Of a DNA stretch of 39,804 nucleotides, positions 15,943 to 24,006 are shown piece after piece. The position numbers were made by a program, and so were the translations under genes. The notes beneath the pieces were generated by a model that was given only the letters and a program-made list of their open reading frames with translations, made no database searches and was not told where the DNA came from. The stretch comes from Actinomycetota bacterium (GTDB lineage Bacteria > Actinomycetota > UBA4738 > HRBIN12), in assembly GCA_026003015.1 (NCBI GenBank), contig BPGL01000001.1:966913-1006716 (forward strand). The letters are read 5' to 3'. Every line of letters begins with the position of its first letter. Positions within the stretch are counted from its first letter, which is position 1.

Positions 15943-17010
15943 ATGGCCCACCGGATCACGCTGATCGCCGGCGACGGCATCGGCCCGGAGGTCGCCCAGG
16001 CCGCCCGACTCGTCCTCGAGGCCACGGGGGTGCCGATCGAGTGGGAGGAGCGGCTCGCTGGGGTCCGTGCGCTCGAGGCGGAGGGCGAGCTCCTCCCCCG
16101 AGCCACGTTGGCGGCGATCCGGGCGTCACGGGTGGCGCTGAAGGGGCCCATCACGACCCCGGTGGGAGGCGGCTTCCGCAGCGTGAACGTCGCCCTGCGC
16201 CAGGAGCTGGACCTGTTCGCCGCCGTCCGGCCGGCGCGGGCGCTGCCGGGCGTGCCGATCCGTCACCCGGCGGTCGACCTCGTGATCGTCCGCGAGAACA
16301 CCGAGGACCTCTACCAGGGGATCGAGTACGAGGCCGGGGCGCCCGCGACCCGCACGCTCGCCGAGGAGCTGCGCGCCCTCGGTGGCTACGAGCTCCGCCC
16401 GGACGCGGGCGTGACGATCAAGCCGATCTCCGTCTCGGGCACGCGACGGATCGTGCGGTTCGCCTTCGAGTACGCCCGGGCCAACCGCCGACGCAGGGTC
16501 ACGGTCGTGCACAAGGCACCGATCCTGCGCACCAGCGACGGCCTGTTCTTGGCCACGGCCCGCGAGCAGGCCGCCGAGTACCCCGACGTCGACTGGGACG
16601 AGATCCAGGTCGACCACCTATCCAGCCGCCTCGTTCGCGACCCGAGCGGGTTCGACGTCCTCGTGCTCCCCAACCTCTACGGGGACATCCTGAGCGATCT
16701 GGCCGCCGGCCTGGTCGGCGGCCTCGGCCTGATCCCGGGGGCGAACATCGGCTGGGAGTACGCGGTGTTCGAGCCGGTGCACGGCAGCGCGCCCGACATC
16801 GCCGGGCGGGGCCTCGCGAACCCGATCGCGATGATCCTGTCCGGCGCGATGCTGCTCGCCCACGTCGGCGAGCTCGAGGCGGCCGCCCGGGTGCGGGCCG
16901 GGGTCGATGCCGTCCTCGCCGACGGCTCGGTCCGCACGCCCGATCTCGGCGGCACCGCGACGACCGACGAGCTGGCCCGGGCGATCGAAGCCCGCGTGCG
17001 CGGGACCTGA
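15943..17010 (+). CDS. icd: Isocitrate dehydrogenase, short NAD-type (isocitrate/isopropylmalate dehydrogenase family)
   Basis: A 355-residue beta-decarboxylating dehydrogenase, probably isocitrate to 2-oxoglutarate. Substrate loop RSVNVALRQELDLF has the Ser/Asn pattern of isocitrate enzymes. Catalytic Tyr124 (EDLYQGIE), Lys191 (VHKAP) and metal Asp248/Asp252 (YGDILSD) are all present. The cofactor loop HGSAPDIAG (Asp285, Ile286) predicts NAD rather than NADP, since NADP forms have Lys-Tyr. Context beside sdh and mdh supports the TCA role; isopropylmalate or homoisocitrate dehydrogenase are the alternatives. A second paralogue lies at 19902-20990. Confidence 0.85.
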   Translation: MAHRITLIAGDGIGPEVAQAARLVLEATGVPIEWEERLAGVRALEAEGELLPRATLAAIRASRVALKGPITTPVGGGFRSVNVALRQELDLFAAVRPARALPGVPIRHPAVDLVIVRENTEDLYQGIEYEAGAPATRTLAEELRALGGYELRPDAGVTIKPISVSGTRRIVRFAFEYARANRRRRVTVVHKAPILRTSDGLFLATAREQAAEYPDVDWDEIQVDHLSSRLVRDPSGFDVLVLPNLYGDILSDLAAGLVGGLGLIPGANIGWEYAVFEPVHGSAPDIAGRGLANPIAMILSGAMLLAHVGELEAAARVRAGVDAVLADGSVRTPDLGGTATTDELARAIEARVRGT

Positions 17011-17089
17011 CGGCCGAGCCGCCCCGACGGCCCGCCCGGGCGCGGTTCCTGGAGGCTCCCCGCGACGGCTCGGTGGGGTGGGAGACTCC

Positions 17090-17644
17090 GTGGCGATGGC
17101 CGAACCCTCTCTTGCCGCCGGCGCCGATCTGCGGCTGCGACGCGCCGGGTTCCTGGCGGCCGCCGCAGGCGCGTGCTCGGTCGGGATCGGGGCGCTGCTT
17201 CCGTGGCTGGCCGTGGGGGCAGACGGGCTCCCGGCCGAGCTCACCCCCTCCGACCGAGGGATCGACCACGCCGCGGGGATCGCCGCCCTAGCCCTGGCCG
17301 TCCTCGTGCTCGTCGCGACGCTCGTCGCGCGCGTGGGAGGCGGCGGGAGGGCTCGACGCGGCGCCGCCGCGCTCGCGCTCGTCGCGGCCCTCGGAGCCCT
17401 GGGCGTCGCGGCGTGGTTCGCGCTCGTCGCTCCGACGCGGGCGGAACGCGACGTCGCCGGGGAGATCGCCCGGCTCCTCGGCGTCGAGGAGCTCCCGACC
17501 GAGGCCCGCGCGGCCCTGCACGCCGAGCGGCTCGGAGGCCTGTGGCTCACCCTGGTCGGCGGCGGCGTGGCCACGGCGGGGGGCGCGCTCACGCTCGCGT
17601 GGGCGCGCCGGGCTCGGCCGGCGCCGACCGCGACCGGCGGCTAG
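17090..17644 (+). CDS. Unknown four-helix membrane protein
   Basis: A 184-residue protein with four predicted membrane helices. These begin near AGFLAAAAGACSVGIGALL, AAGIAALALAVLVLVA, GAAALALVAALGALGVAA and LGGLWLTLVGGGVATAGG. A short extracytoplasmic loop carries ADGLPAELTPSDRGID and a longer one carries charged helices (RAERDVAGEIARLLGVEELP). No family was recognised. Start: GTG 17090 follows GGGAG by five bases; ATG 17096, two codons in, is nearly as good. Its TAG overlaps the mdh TAG on the opposite strand (17641-17644). It follows icd by 79 bp in the same direction. Confidence 0.65.
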   Translation: MAMAEPSLAAGADLRLRRAGFLAAAAGACSVGIGALLPWLAVGADGLPAELTPSDRGIDHAAGIAALALAVLVLVATLVARVGGGGRARRGAAALALVAALGALGVAAWFALVAPTRAERDVAGEIARLLGVEELPTEARAALHAERLGGLWLTLVGGGVATAGGALTLAWARRARPAPTATGG

Positions 17645-18564
17645 AGGCCGGCGAGGTCCCGGCACTTGCTCCGGATCGCCTCGGCCGCGGTCCGGAGCTG
17701 CGCGAGCTCCTCGTCGTTCAGATCGATCTCGACGATGTCCTCGACCCCCTCGCGGCCCAGGCGGGCCGGCACCCCGAGGTAGACGTCGGCGATCCCGAAC
17801 TGCCCCGTGGTCCAGGCGCACACCGGCAGGGTCTCCTTCGTGTCCAGCGCGATCGCCCGGGCCATGGCCACGACGGCCGCGCTCGGGGCGTAGTAGGCCG
17901 AGCCCGTCTTCAACAGGCCCACGATCTCGGCGCCCGCGTCGCGCGTGCGCTGGAACAGCCGGTCGAGCGTCGCGGCGTCGACGAGCTCGGGCAGCGGCCG
18001 ACCGTCGACGGTCGCGTGCCGCGGCAGGGCCACCATCTGCTCGCCGTGCGACCCGAGCGTCATCGCCTCGACGACGCTCGGCGAGACCCCGAGCTCCTCC
18101 GCGATGAACCACCGCAGGCGCGCCGAATCGAGCACACCCGCCATGCCCATCACCCGCTGTCGCGGAAACCCGCTCCGCTCCGCTGCGAGGAACGTCATCT
18201 CGTCAAGCGGGTTCGACACGACGATGATGATCGCGTCCGGTGATCCCGGCACGACCGCGTCGACCACGCTCGAGACGATCTCAGCGTTCTTCGCGAGCAG
18301 GTCCATCCGGCTCATCCCCGGCTGTCGAGGGAACCCGGCCGTGATCACCACGAGGTCGCTGCCCGCGGTCTCGGCGTAGTCGTTCGTCCCCACGATCGCC
18401 GGTTCGTAGCCCTCGATCGGCGCGGCCTGCCGCAGGTCGAGGGCGATCCCCTGCGGCTTGCCCTCGATGATGTCGATCAGGCACACCTCGCCCAAGCCCT
18501 TCTCGAGCAGTCGCATCGCGGTCGTCTGCCCCACGAAGCCGCTGCCCACGACGGTGATCTTCAT
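17641..18564 (-). CDS. mdh: Malate dehydrogenase (LDH-like type)
   Basis: A 307-residue enzyme interconverting malate and oxaloacetate. GSGFVGQTTAMRLL binds the dinucleotide, and Asp31 (LIDIIEG) selects NAD. Arg80 and Arg86 (GFPRQPGMSRMD) plus Arg149 bind the substrate; Arg at the first position, where lactate enzymes carry Gln, marks malate specificity. Asp146 and His173 (LGSHGEQM) are the catalytic pair. The start ATG has AAGGAG seven bases upstream. It is the last gene of the minus-strand series icd2-apgM-mdh. Confidence 0.94.
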   Translation of the reverse strand: MKITVVGSGFVGQTTAMRLLEKGLGEVCLIDIIEGKPQGIALDLRQAAPIEGYEPAIVGTNDYAETAGSDLVVITAGFPRQPGMSRMDLLAKNAEIVSSVVDAVVPGSPDAIIIVVSNPLDEMTFLAAERSGFPRQRVMGMAGVLDSARLRWFIAEELGVSPSVVEAMTLGSHGEQMVALPRHATVDGRPLPELVDAATLDRLFQRTRDAGAEIVGLLKTGSAYYAPSAAVVAMARAIALDTKETLPVCAWTTGQFGIADVYLGVPARLGREGVEDIVEIDLNDEELAQLRTAAEAIRSKCRDLAGL

Positions 18565-18601
18565 CCACGCGCTCCTTGCTCGTGCGGTCGTCGGCCGGGC
18601 C

Positions 18602-18607
18602 ATGCTA
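18602..18607 (-). promoter_or_regulatory. Possible -10 element (TAGCAT) for mdh
   Basis: TAGCAT lies 37 nt before the mdh ATG. This would leave a leader of about 30 nt with the AAGGAG ribosome-binding site. No -35 was identified. Confidence 0.3.
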
Positions 18608-18653
18608 GCGACCGAGGGGACCGGGCCGGCGACCTGCGCCGGTTCGCCCCAGC

Positions 18654-19853
18654 TCAGGCCCCGTATTTGCGCAGCCGCCCAGCCGCGGCCATCAGCTGCG
18701 GCAGCAGCGTGAGCGACGGTCGCAGACCGAGGGCCCCGGAGCGGCACCAGCGCTCCCCGAACCGCTCCACCTCGTCGCGTCCCGCCCGCGCCGCGTGGAC
18801 CAGCAGCGGAACCGGGTGCCAGGAGTGCGCGGCGAGGGAGGCGGGCGTGGCGTGGTCGCCGGTGACCGCGATCACGTCGGCGGCCGCGCGCTCGAGGATC
18901 ACCGGCAGCCGGGCGTCGAGCCGCTCGATCGCGGCGACCTTCGCCTCGGCATCGCCGTCCTCCCCCGCCGCGTCGGCGTCCTTGTAGTGCCAGAAGACGA
19001 AGTCGTGACCCCGAGCGTCGTCGAGCAGGGCGACCGCGGCGTCGAGGTCCGCGGGGGGGCCGAGGACCTCGAAGCCCGCGAGCGTCGCCAGCCCCCGGTA
19101 CATCGGATAGACGGCGATCGCCGCAGCCCGCATGCCGGTCCGCGCTCGGAACGGAGGGAGGTCCACCGGCCCCGACCACCCCCGCAGCAGCAGACCGTTC
19201 GCGTCGGCACGCCCCGCGAGGATGGTCCGCGCCTGCTCCGAGAGCTCGGCGACAGCGGCGGCGGTCGCCGCGGCCGCGGGGTTCAGCGGACGGGGGGGCA
19301 ACGGTGGGGAGCCGGTCCGCTGGGGGTCGGTGTCGCTCACGCGTGGATCGAGCCCGGGTCCGCGGAGCACCACGAGCACGCGGTGACCGCGCTCGTGGTG
19401 GAAGGACGCGCGGACCCCGTCGAGCCGGACCTCGCGCTGCAGCCGGTCGACGACCTCGCGGGCGCGGACGTCGTCGATCCGGCCCGCCCGTCGATCGACG
19501 ACGGTCCCGTCGGCCGCGACCCGGCACAGGTTCCCCCGAGCGGCGACGTCGCCGGGCTCGAGCCGAACGCCGAGCCCCGCGGCCGACAGGACCCCGCGGC
19601 CGAGCTCGTAGGCGGTCGGGTCGTAGCCGAAGAGCGCCAGGTGCCCCGGGCCCGACCCCGGGGTGATGCCCGGCCCGACCGGCTCGAGCATGCCCGTGAG
19701 CCCCTCGGCGGCCAGACGGTCGAGGTTCGGGGTGTCGGCCTCCTCGAGCTCGGTGCCGCGCGCTGCTGAGGCGACGCCGCCGAGCCCGTCGAGCACGATC
19801 AGTAGGATCCGCCCACCGTCTTGCGCGAGCGAGGCGAGGTCCACGGCGGCCAT
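18654..19853 (-). CDS. apgM: 2,3-bisphosphoglycerate-independent phosphoglycerate mutase, archaeal type
   Basis: A 399-residue member of the alkaline-phosphatase superfamily in its ApgM branch, shorter than the classical GpmI form of about 510 residues. Metal-site motifs are VLDGLGG near the N-terminus and GDHATPASLAAHSWHPVP near the C-terminus. The phosphoserine is in GSGPGHLALFGYDP. It would interconvert 3- and 2-phosphoglycerate in the cytoplasm. The central domain replaces the GpmI lid with a shorter insert. It lies between icd2 and mdh on the minus strand, spaced 48 and 89 bp from them, so cotranscription with icd2 is plausible. Confidence 0.85.
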   Translation of the reverse strand: MAAVDLASLAQDGGRILLIVLDGLGGVASAARGTELEEADTPNLDRLAAEGLTGMLEPVGPGITPGSGPGHLALFGYDPTAYELGRGVLSAAGLGVRLEPGDVAARGNLCRVAADGTVVDRRAGRIDDVRAREVVDRLQREVRLDGVRASFHHERGHRVLVVLRGPGLDPRVSDTDPQRTGSPPLPPRPLNPAAAATAAAVAELSEQARTILAGRADANGLLLRGWSGPVDLPPFRARTGMRAAAIAVYPMYRGLATLAGFEVLGPPADLDAAVALLDDARGHDFVFWHYKDADAAGEDGDAEAKVAAIERLDARLPVILERAAADVIAVTGDHATPASLAAHSWHPVPLLVHAARAGRDEVERFGERWCRSGALGLRPSLTLLPQLMAAAGRLRKYGA

Positions 19854-19901
19854 GCTATCGGCGGCGGGTGGGCCTCACAGGCACGGCGAGGGGGGCGGGC
19901 C

Positions 19902-20990
19902 TCACAGGCGCGCGCAGATCGCCTCGGTCATCGCGACGGTTCCCACGGCCGGACGACCGTCCTCGGGCGCTCGAAGGTCCGGCGTCACGGCGGTGCCGTC
20001 GGCCAGCACGTCGGCGACGGCCGCCTCCAGCCGGTCGCCGGCTTCGGCCTCGCCGATGTGGCGCAGCAGCATCGCCCCCGACAGGATCGCCCCGACGGGG
20101 TTCGCTCGATTGCGCCCGGCCAGGTGCGGCGCCGTTCCGTGCGTCGCCTCGAACACCGCGAGCTCGAGGCCGTCGACGCCCCCGACGTGGGCGCCCGGCG
20201 CAAGCCCGGTGCCTCCGATCAGCCCCGCTCCCAGCTCGGCGACGATGTCTCCGTAGAGGTTGGGGAGCACGATCACGTCGAAGCGCCCGGGATCCTGGAC
20301 GAGCTGCATGCACAGGGCGTCGATGATCCGGTCCTCGAAGGCGAGGTCGGGGTGCTCGGCGGCAACCCGTCGCGCGACCTCAAGGAACAGGCCGTCGGTC
20401 GTCTTCATGATGTTGGCCTTGTGGCCGGCGGTGAGCCGTCGGCGTCCGCGTCGGCGCGCCTCGGCGATCGCGAACCGGACGATCCGCTCGCTCCCCCAGG
20501 CGCTGATCGTCTTGATCGACAGCCCGCTGTCCTCGCGCACGCGCCGACCGGTGGTCTCCTCGATGAAGCGGATCAGCTCCTTGGCGGCGACGCTGCCCAT
20601 CTCGAACTCGATCCCCGAGTACGAGCCCTCCACGTTCTCCCGCACGACGACGAGGTCGACGTCCCCGTAGACGCTCGGCACCCCCGGGTAGCGGCGACAG
20701 GGACGGACGTTCGCGTACAGGTCGAGCTCGCGGCGCAGGCGAAGGTTCACGCTGCGAAGCCCGCTCGTCACCGGCGTCTCGACGGGTCCCTTCAGGGCCA
20801 CACGCGTCGCTCGGATCGCCGCCACCGTCGCAGCCGGCAACGGATCCCCGGTCCGCGCGTAGGCCCCGGCGCCCATCTCGCGGCGCTCCCAGGCGACGGG
20901 GACGCCGGTCGCCTCGACCGCCCGGCGAGCCGCCTCGACCACCTCCGGGCCGATGCCGTCTCCGGGGATCAGGGTCACGCGATGGGTCAC
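19902..20990 (-). CDS. Second isocitrate/isopropylmalate-dehydrogenase family paralogue, divergent
   Basis: A 362-residue beta-decarboxylating dehydrogenase with GTG start. It is clearly homologous to icd at 15943 (shared ALKGP, RSVN, RELDL, VRENxE, NLYGDI). It resembles mitochondrial NAD-isocitrate dehydrogenase in DLYANVRPC and HKANIMKTTDG. Tyr124, Lys191 and Asp248 are kept, but the next metal Asp is Glu252 (GDIVAEL). The cofactor loop reads HGTAPHLAG, neither Asp-Ile (NAD) nor Lys-Tyr (NADP). Isocitrate dehydrogenase, a regulatory partner of icd, or another 2-hydroxyacid dehydrogenase are all possible. The gene is divergent from gltA and followed by apgM. Confidence 0.75.
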   Translation of the reverse strand: MTHRVTLIPGDGIGPEVVEAARRAVEATGVPVAWERREMGAGAYARTGDPLPAATVAAIRATRVALKGPVETPVTSGLRSVNLRLRRELDLYANVRPCRRYPGVPSVYGDVDLVVVRENVEGSYSGIEFEMGSVAAKELIRFIEETTGRRVREDSGLSIKTISAWGSERIVRFAIAEARRRGRRRLTAGHKANIMKTTDGLFLEVARRVAAEHPDLAFEDRIIDALCMQLVQDPGRFDVIVLPNLYGDIVAELGAGLIGGTGLAPGAHVGGVDGLELAVFEATHGTAPHLAGRNRANPVGAILSGAMLLRHIGEAEAGDRLEAAVADVLADGTAVTPDLRAPEDGRPAVGTVAMTEAICARL

Positions 20991-21058
20991 GGCCCCGATA
21001 TCCTTCCAGACGCGACCGGGGTCCCCCGGGCGCCGGCCGGCGGGCGGGAGGTATCGAG

Positions 21059-22177
21059 GTGACCGAGAAGGGCCTGCGCGACGTCGTCGCGGCCCAGACC
21101 CGCATCTCCGACATCGACGGCGAGCGGGGCAGGCTCTGGTACGTCGGGTACCCGATCGAGGACCTGGCCGAGCACGCGACGTTCGAGGAGGTCGTGTACC
21201 TCCTGCACCACGGAGAGCTGCCGACCCCCGCCCAGCTGGATCAGCTCGTCGGCTTCCTGACGCGTGAGCGCGGTCTGTCGCCGTTCGGGACGAAGATCAT
21301 GCCGATCCTGGCCCACACCGCCTCGCCGATGTCGATGCTGCGCACGATGGTCTCGGGGACCTCCACCTACGACCCCGACGGCTGGGACGAGTCCCCCGAA
21401 GCCCAGTACCGCAAGGCGCTCCGGCTGATCGCGCGGGTGCCCACGATGATCGCGACCTACCACCGCCTGCGGACCGGGCAGGAGGTGATCCCGCCGAACC
21501 CCGAGCTGTCGCACGCCGCGAACTTCCTGTGGATGCTCCATGGGGAGGAGGCCCGCCCCGACGACGTCCGCGCGATGGACGTGTCGTTCATCCTCTACGC
21601 CGACCACACGATGAACGCCTCGACCTTCACCGCGCGGATCATCGCCTCGACCCTGGCCGACATGTTCAGCGCCATCACCGGGGCGATCGCCGCTCTCAAG
21701 GGCCCGCTGCACGGCGGGGCGAACGAAGAGTCGATGAAGATGCTCGAGGAGATCGGCAAGCCCGAGAACGCGTCCGCCTACGTCGCCGAGCGCCTCGCAC
21801 GCAAGCAGAAGATCTTCGGGTTCGGCCACGCGGTGTACCGGACGATGGACCCGCGGGCCACGATCTTCCGTGAGTTCTCCCGCCGCGTCGGCGAGGCCCA
21901 CGGCGACCTGCGCTGGTACGAGATCTCGCGTGCGGTCGAGGAGTCGACGTTCGAGCAGAAGGGCCTGTACCCGAACGTCGACTTCTACGCGGCGAGCGTC
22001 TACCACATGCTCGGGATCCCGACCGACCTGATGACGCCGATCTTCGCGCTCGCCCGCATGGCCGGCTGGACGGCCCACGTGCGCGAGCAGTACGCGGACA
22101 ACCGCGTGATCCGCCCCGACAGCGAGTACGTCGGACCACCCGAGCGCCGCTGGGTTCCGCTCGAGGCCCGCGCCTGA
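21059..22177 (+). CDS. gltA: Citrate synthase
   Basis: A 372-residue short (type I-like) citrate synthase condensing acetyl-CoA with oxaloacetate. The catalytic triad is visible as His218 (LHGGANEE), His257 (GFGHAVYRTMDPR) and Asp308 (YPNVDFY). At about 370 residues it matches the smaller Gram-positive/archaeal type, which overlaps in sequence with 2-methylcitrate synthases. With propionate-type metabolism handled here by the mutase route, citrate synthase is preferred. The GTG start follows GGGAGG at seven bases. It ends six bases from metF, which converges on it. Confidence 0.9.
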   Translation: MTEKGLRDVVAAQTRISDIDGERGRLWYVGYPIEDLAEHATFEEVVYLLHHGELPTPAQLDQLVGFLTRERGLSPFGTKIMPILAHTASPMSMLRTMVSGTSTYDPDGWDESPEAQYRKALRLIARVPTMIATYHRLRTGQEVIPPNPELSHAANFLWMLHGEEARPDDVRAMDVSFILYADHTMNASTFTARIIASTLADMFSAITGAIAALKGPLHGGANEESMKMLEEIGKPENASAYVAERLARKQKIFGFGHAVYRTMDPRATIFREFSRRVGEAHGDLRWYEISRAVEESTFEQKGLYPNVDFYAASVYHMLGIPTDLMTPIFALARMAGWTAHVREQYADNRVIRPDSEYVGPPERRWVPLEARA

Positions 22178-22183
22178 CGGCCC

Positions 22184-23110
22184 TCAGTCGAGCACCGGGC
22201 GCGGGAAGAGTCCGGTGCGCTCGACCAGCTCACGCGTGAGCGCGTCCCGCCCCATCGCCATCACGTGCACACCGGCGAACCCCCCGATCGCGCGGATCGA
22301 CGCCACGAGCTCCGCGGCGAGGTCGAGTCCGACCGCGGAGGCGTCCGGACCGGCCTCCTCGAGCGCGGTGACCATCTCGGGGGGGACGACGACGCCCGGC
22401 ACGCGCCGGGCGAGGTAGCGGGCCTGCCCGGCGCTCGCGAGCGGCAGCACGCCCGCGAGCACGGCCGCGCGCTCGAACAGGCCTCGGGAGCGCTGGGCCT
22501 GCGCCCAGCCGGCGAGCCGATCCGCGTCGTAGGCGATCTGCGTGATCACGAAGTCGGCACCCGCCTCGAGCTTGGCCTCAAGTCGCCGCGGGTCGTACGG
22601 CTCGGCGAAGGGCACGTCGGCCACGCCGATCAAGAACCGCGGCGGGTCCTCCAGCTCGTCCCCGGCGAGCGTCGTTCCCTCGTCGCGCATCCGTCGCGCG
22701 AGCCGGATCGCGTCCTCGACCCGCAGATCGCCCACGGCCACCGCCTCGGCGTGGTCGCCGGCCGCGACCGGGTCCCCGCTCAGGCAGAAGAGGTTGCGGG
22801 CGCCGAGCGCCCAGGCCCCGAGCAGGTCCGCCGTGTAGGCGAGCCGATTGCGGTCCCGCACGGTCAGCTGGACCGTCGGCTCGATCCCCGCCTCGTGCAC
22901 GAAGCGGGCCCCCGCCAGAGGCGACATGTGCGCGCGGGCGGTCGGGTTGTCCGTCACGTTGACGGCGTCGACGTAGCCCACCAGAGCCCGCGCGTGGGCC
23001 GTCACCGCCGCCCCCGAGGCACCCCGCGGCGGCACGATCTCCCCGGTGACGGCGAACCGTCCGGCTCGAACGGCCGCGGCCAGACGGCCGCCGACGTCGG
23101 CCCCGATCAC
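22184..23110 (-). CDS. metF: Methylenetetrahydrofolate reductase (MetF family)
   Basis: A 308-residue TIM-barrel flavoprotein. It has [13 protein letters not shown] at the N-terminus, [17 protein letters not shown], the [29 protein letters not shown] segment typical of the family, and [13 protein letters not shown]. It would reduce methylene- to methyl-tetrahydrofolate for methionine synthesis, or run in reverse in folate-dependent C1 oxidation. The GTG start overlaps the folD stop as GTGA, so the gene is the last in purN-purH-folD-metF. The middle part is somewhat divergent from E. coli MetF, and it may belong to the NADH-independent branch. Confidence 0.85.
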   Translation of the reverse strand: MIGADVGGRLAAAVRAGRFAVTGEIVPPRGASGAAVTAHARALVGYVDAVNVTDNPTARAHMSPLAGARFVHEAGIEPTVQLTVRDRNRLAYTADLLGAWALGARNLFCLSGDPVAAGDHAEAVAVGDLRVEDAIRLARRMRDEGTTLAGDELEDPPRFLIGVADVPFAEPYDPRRLEAKLEAGADFVITQIAYDADRLAGWAQAQRSRGLFERAAVLAGVLPLASAGQARYLARRVPGVVVPPEMVTALEEAGPDASAVGLDLAAELVASIRAIGGFAGVHVMAMGRDALTRELVERTGLFPRPVLD

Positions 23111-23971
23111 CGGTAGGCCTGCAGCTCCGCGGCCGCGACGGTGTTGACCATCAGCATCGCGACGGTCATCGGGCCGACGCCCCCGGGCACCGGCGTGATC
23201 GCGCCGGCGATCTCCGCGACCTCGTCGAAGCGCACGTCCCCGACGATGCCCTCGGGCGTGCGGTGGATCCCGCAGTCGACGACCGTCGCCCCAGGCCGGA
23301 TCATCTCGGCGCGGATCAGTCCGGGAACGCCGGCCGCGGCCACGACGATGTCGGCGGCGCGGGGTGTGAGCGGCCAGGTCGCGGGTCTTGATGTGGGTGG
23401 CCGTGACGGTCGCGTTGCCCCGGATCGAGTTCTGCGCGAGCATCACCGACAAGGGGGAGCCCACGAGGTCGCCGTAGCCGACGATGCACACCTCAGCGCC
23501 TTCGAGTGGGATGTCGCTGCGCAGCAGGAGCTCGACGATGCCGTAGGGGGTGGCCGGTAGGAAGGTCGGCCCCTTGCGCAGCATCATCCCGATGTTCAGC
23601 GGGTGCAGCCCGTCGACGTCCTTCTCGGGGGCGATGGCCCGTTGGACGTCGAGCTCGCTCAGATGCTCGGGGAGCGGGAGCTGGACGATGATGCCGTGGA
23701 TCTCCGGATCGCGGTTCAGGCGACGGATCGTGGCCATCAGCTCGTGCTCGGTCACGTAGGCGGGCAGGTCGACCTGCTCCGAGCGGATCCCCACGTCGGC
23801 GCAGGCCTTGTGCTTCTGCCCGACGTAGATCCGCGAGGCCGGATCGTCGCCGACCAGCACCGCCGCCAGACCCGGCACGATCCCCCGCTCGGCCAACGGC
23901 CGGACCCGCTCGCTCACCTCGCTGCGGATCTGGGCCGCGATCGCCTTGCCGTCGAGGATCCTGGCGGTCAC
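23107..23971 (-). pseudogene. folD: folD, methylenetetrahydrofolate dehydrogenase/cyclohydrolase, frameshifted as read
   Basis: FolD makes 10-formyl-THF for PurN and PurH next door. The N-terminal two thirds (TARILDGKAIAAQIRSEV, catalytic Lys in YVGQKHKAC, QLPLPEH, the DVDGLHPLN motif, [15 protein letters not shown]) read in one frame as far as KTRDLAAHT. The rest ([35 protein letters not shown]) is one frame away. Dropping one base from the run 23361-23364 restores a normal protein of about 288 residues. A single extra base in a homopolymer in an otherwise well-conserved gene points to a sequence error, although a real mutation is possible. The start is GTG 23971, 7 nt after TAGGAT; ATG 23980 would overlap that hexamer. 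Its stop overlaps the metF start. Confidence 0.88.
23361..23364 (-). other. Frameshift point in folD (run of four G on + strand)
   Basis: Removing one base from this run joins HT to [14 protein letters not shown] in the correct FolD frame. The overall length between start and stop is 3n+1, consistent with one inserted base. Confidence 0.85.
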
Positions 23972-23978
23972 GGAGCGC

Positions 23979-23984
23979 ATCCTA
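23979..23984 (-). promoter_or_regulatory. -10 element (TAGGAT) for folD
   Basis: TAGGAT ends 7 nt before the GTG at 23971, which decides between that start and ATG 23980. It may give folD-metF a promoter of its own inside the purN-purH operon. Confidence 0.4.
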
Positions 23985-24006
23985 CCGGAGCGACGATCCG
24001 TTCCGG

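Noticed and set aside
23340..23380. Programmed frameshift in folD.
   Set aside because: There is no stop codon, slippery heptamer or stimulator at the site, and folD is not known to be frameshifted; sequence error is simpler.
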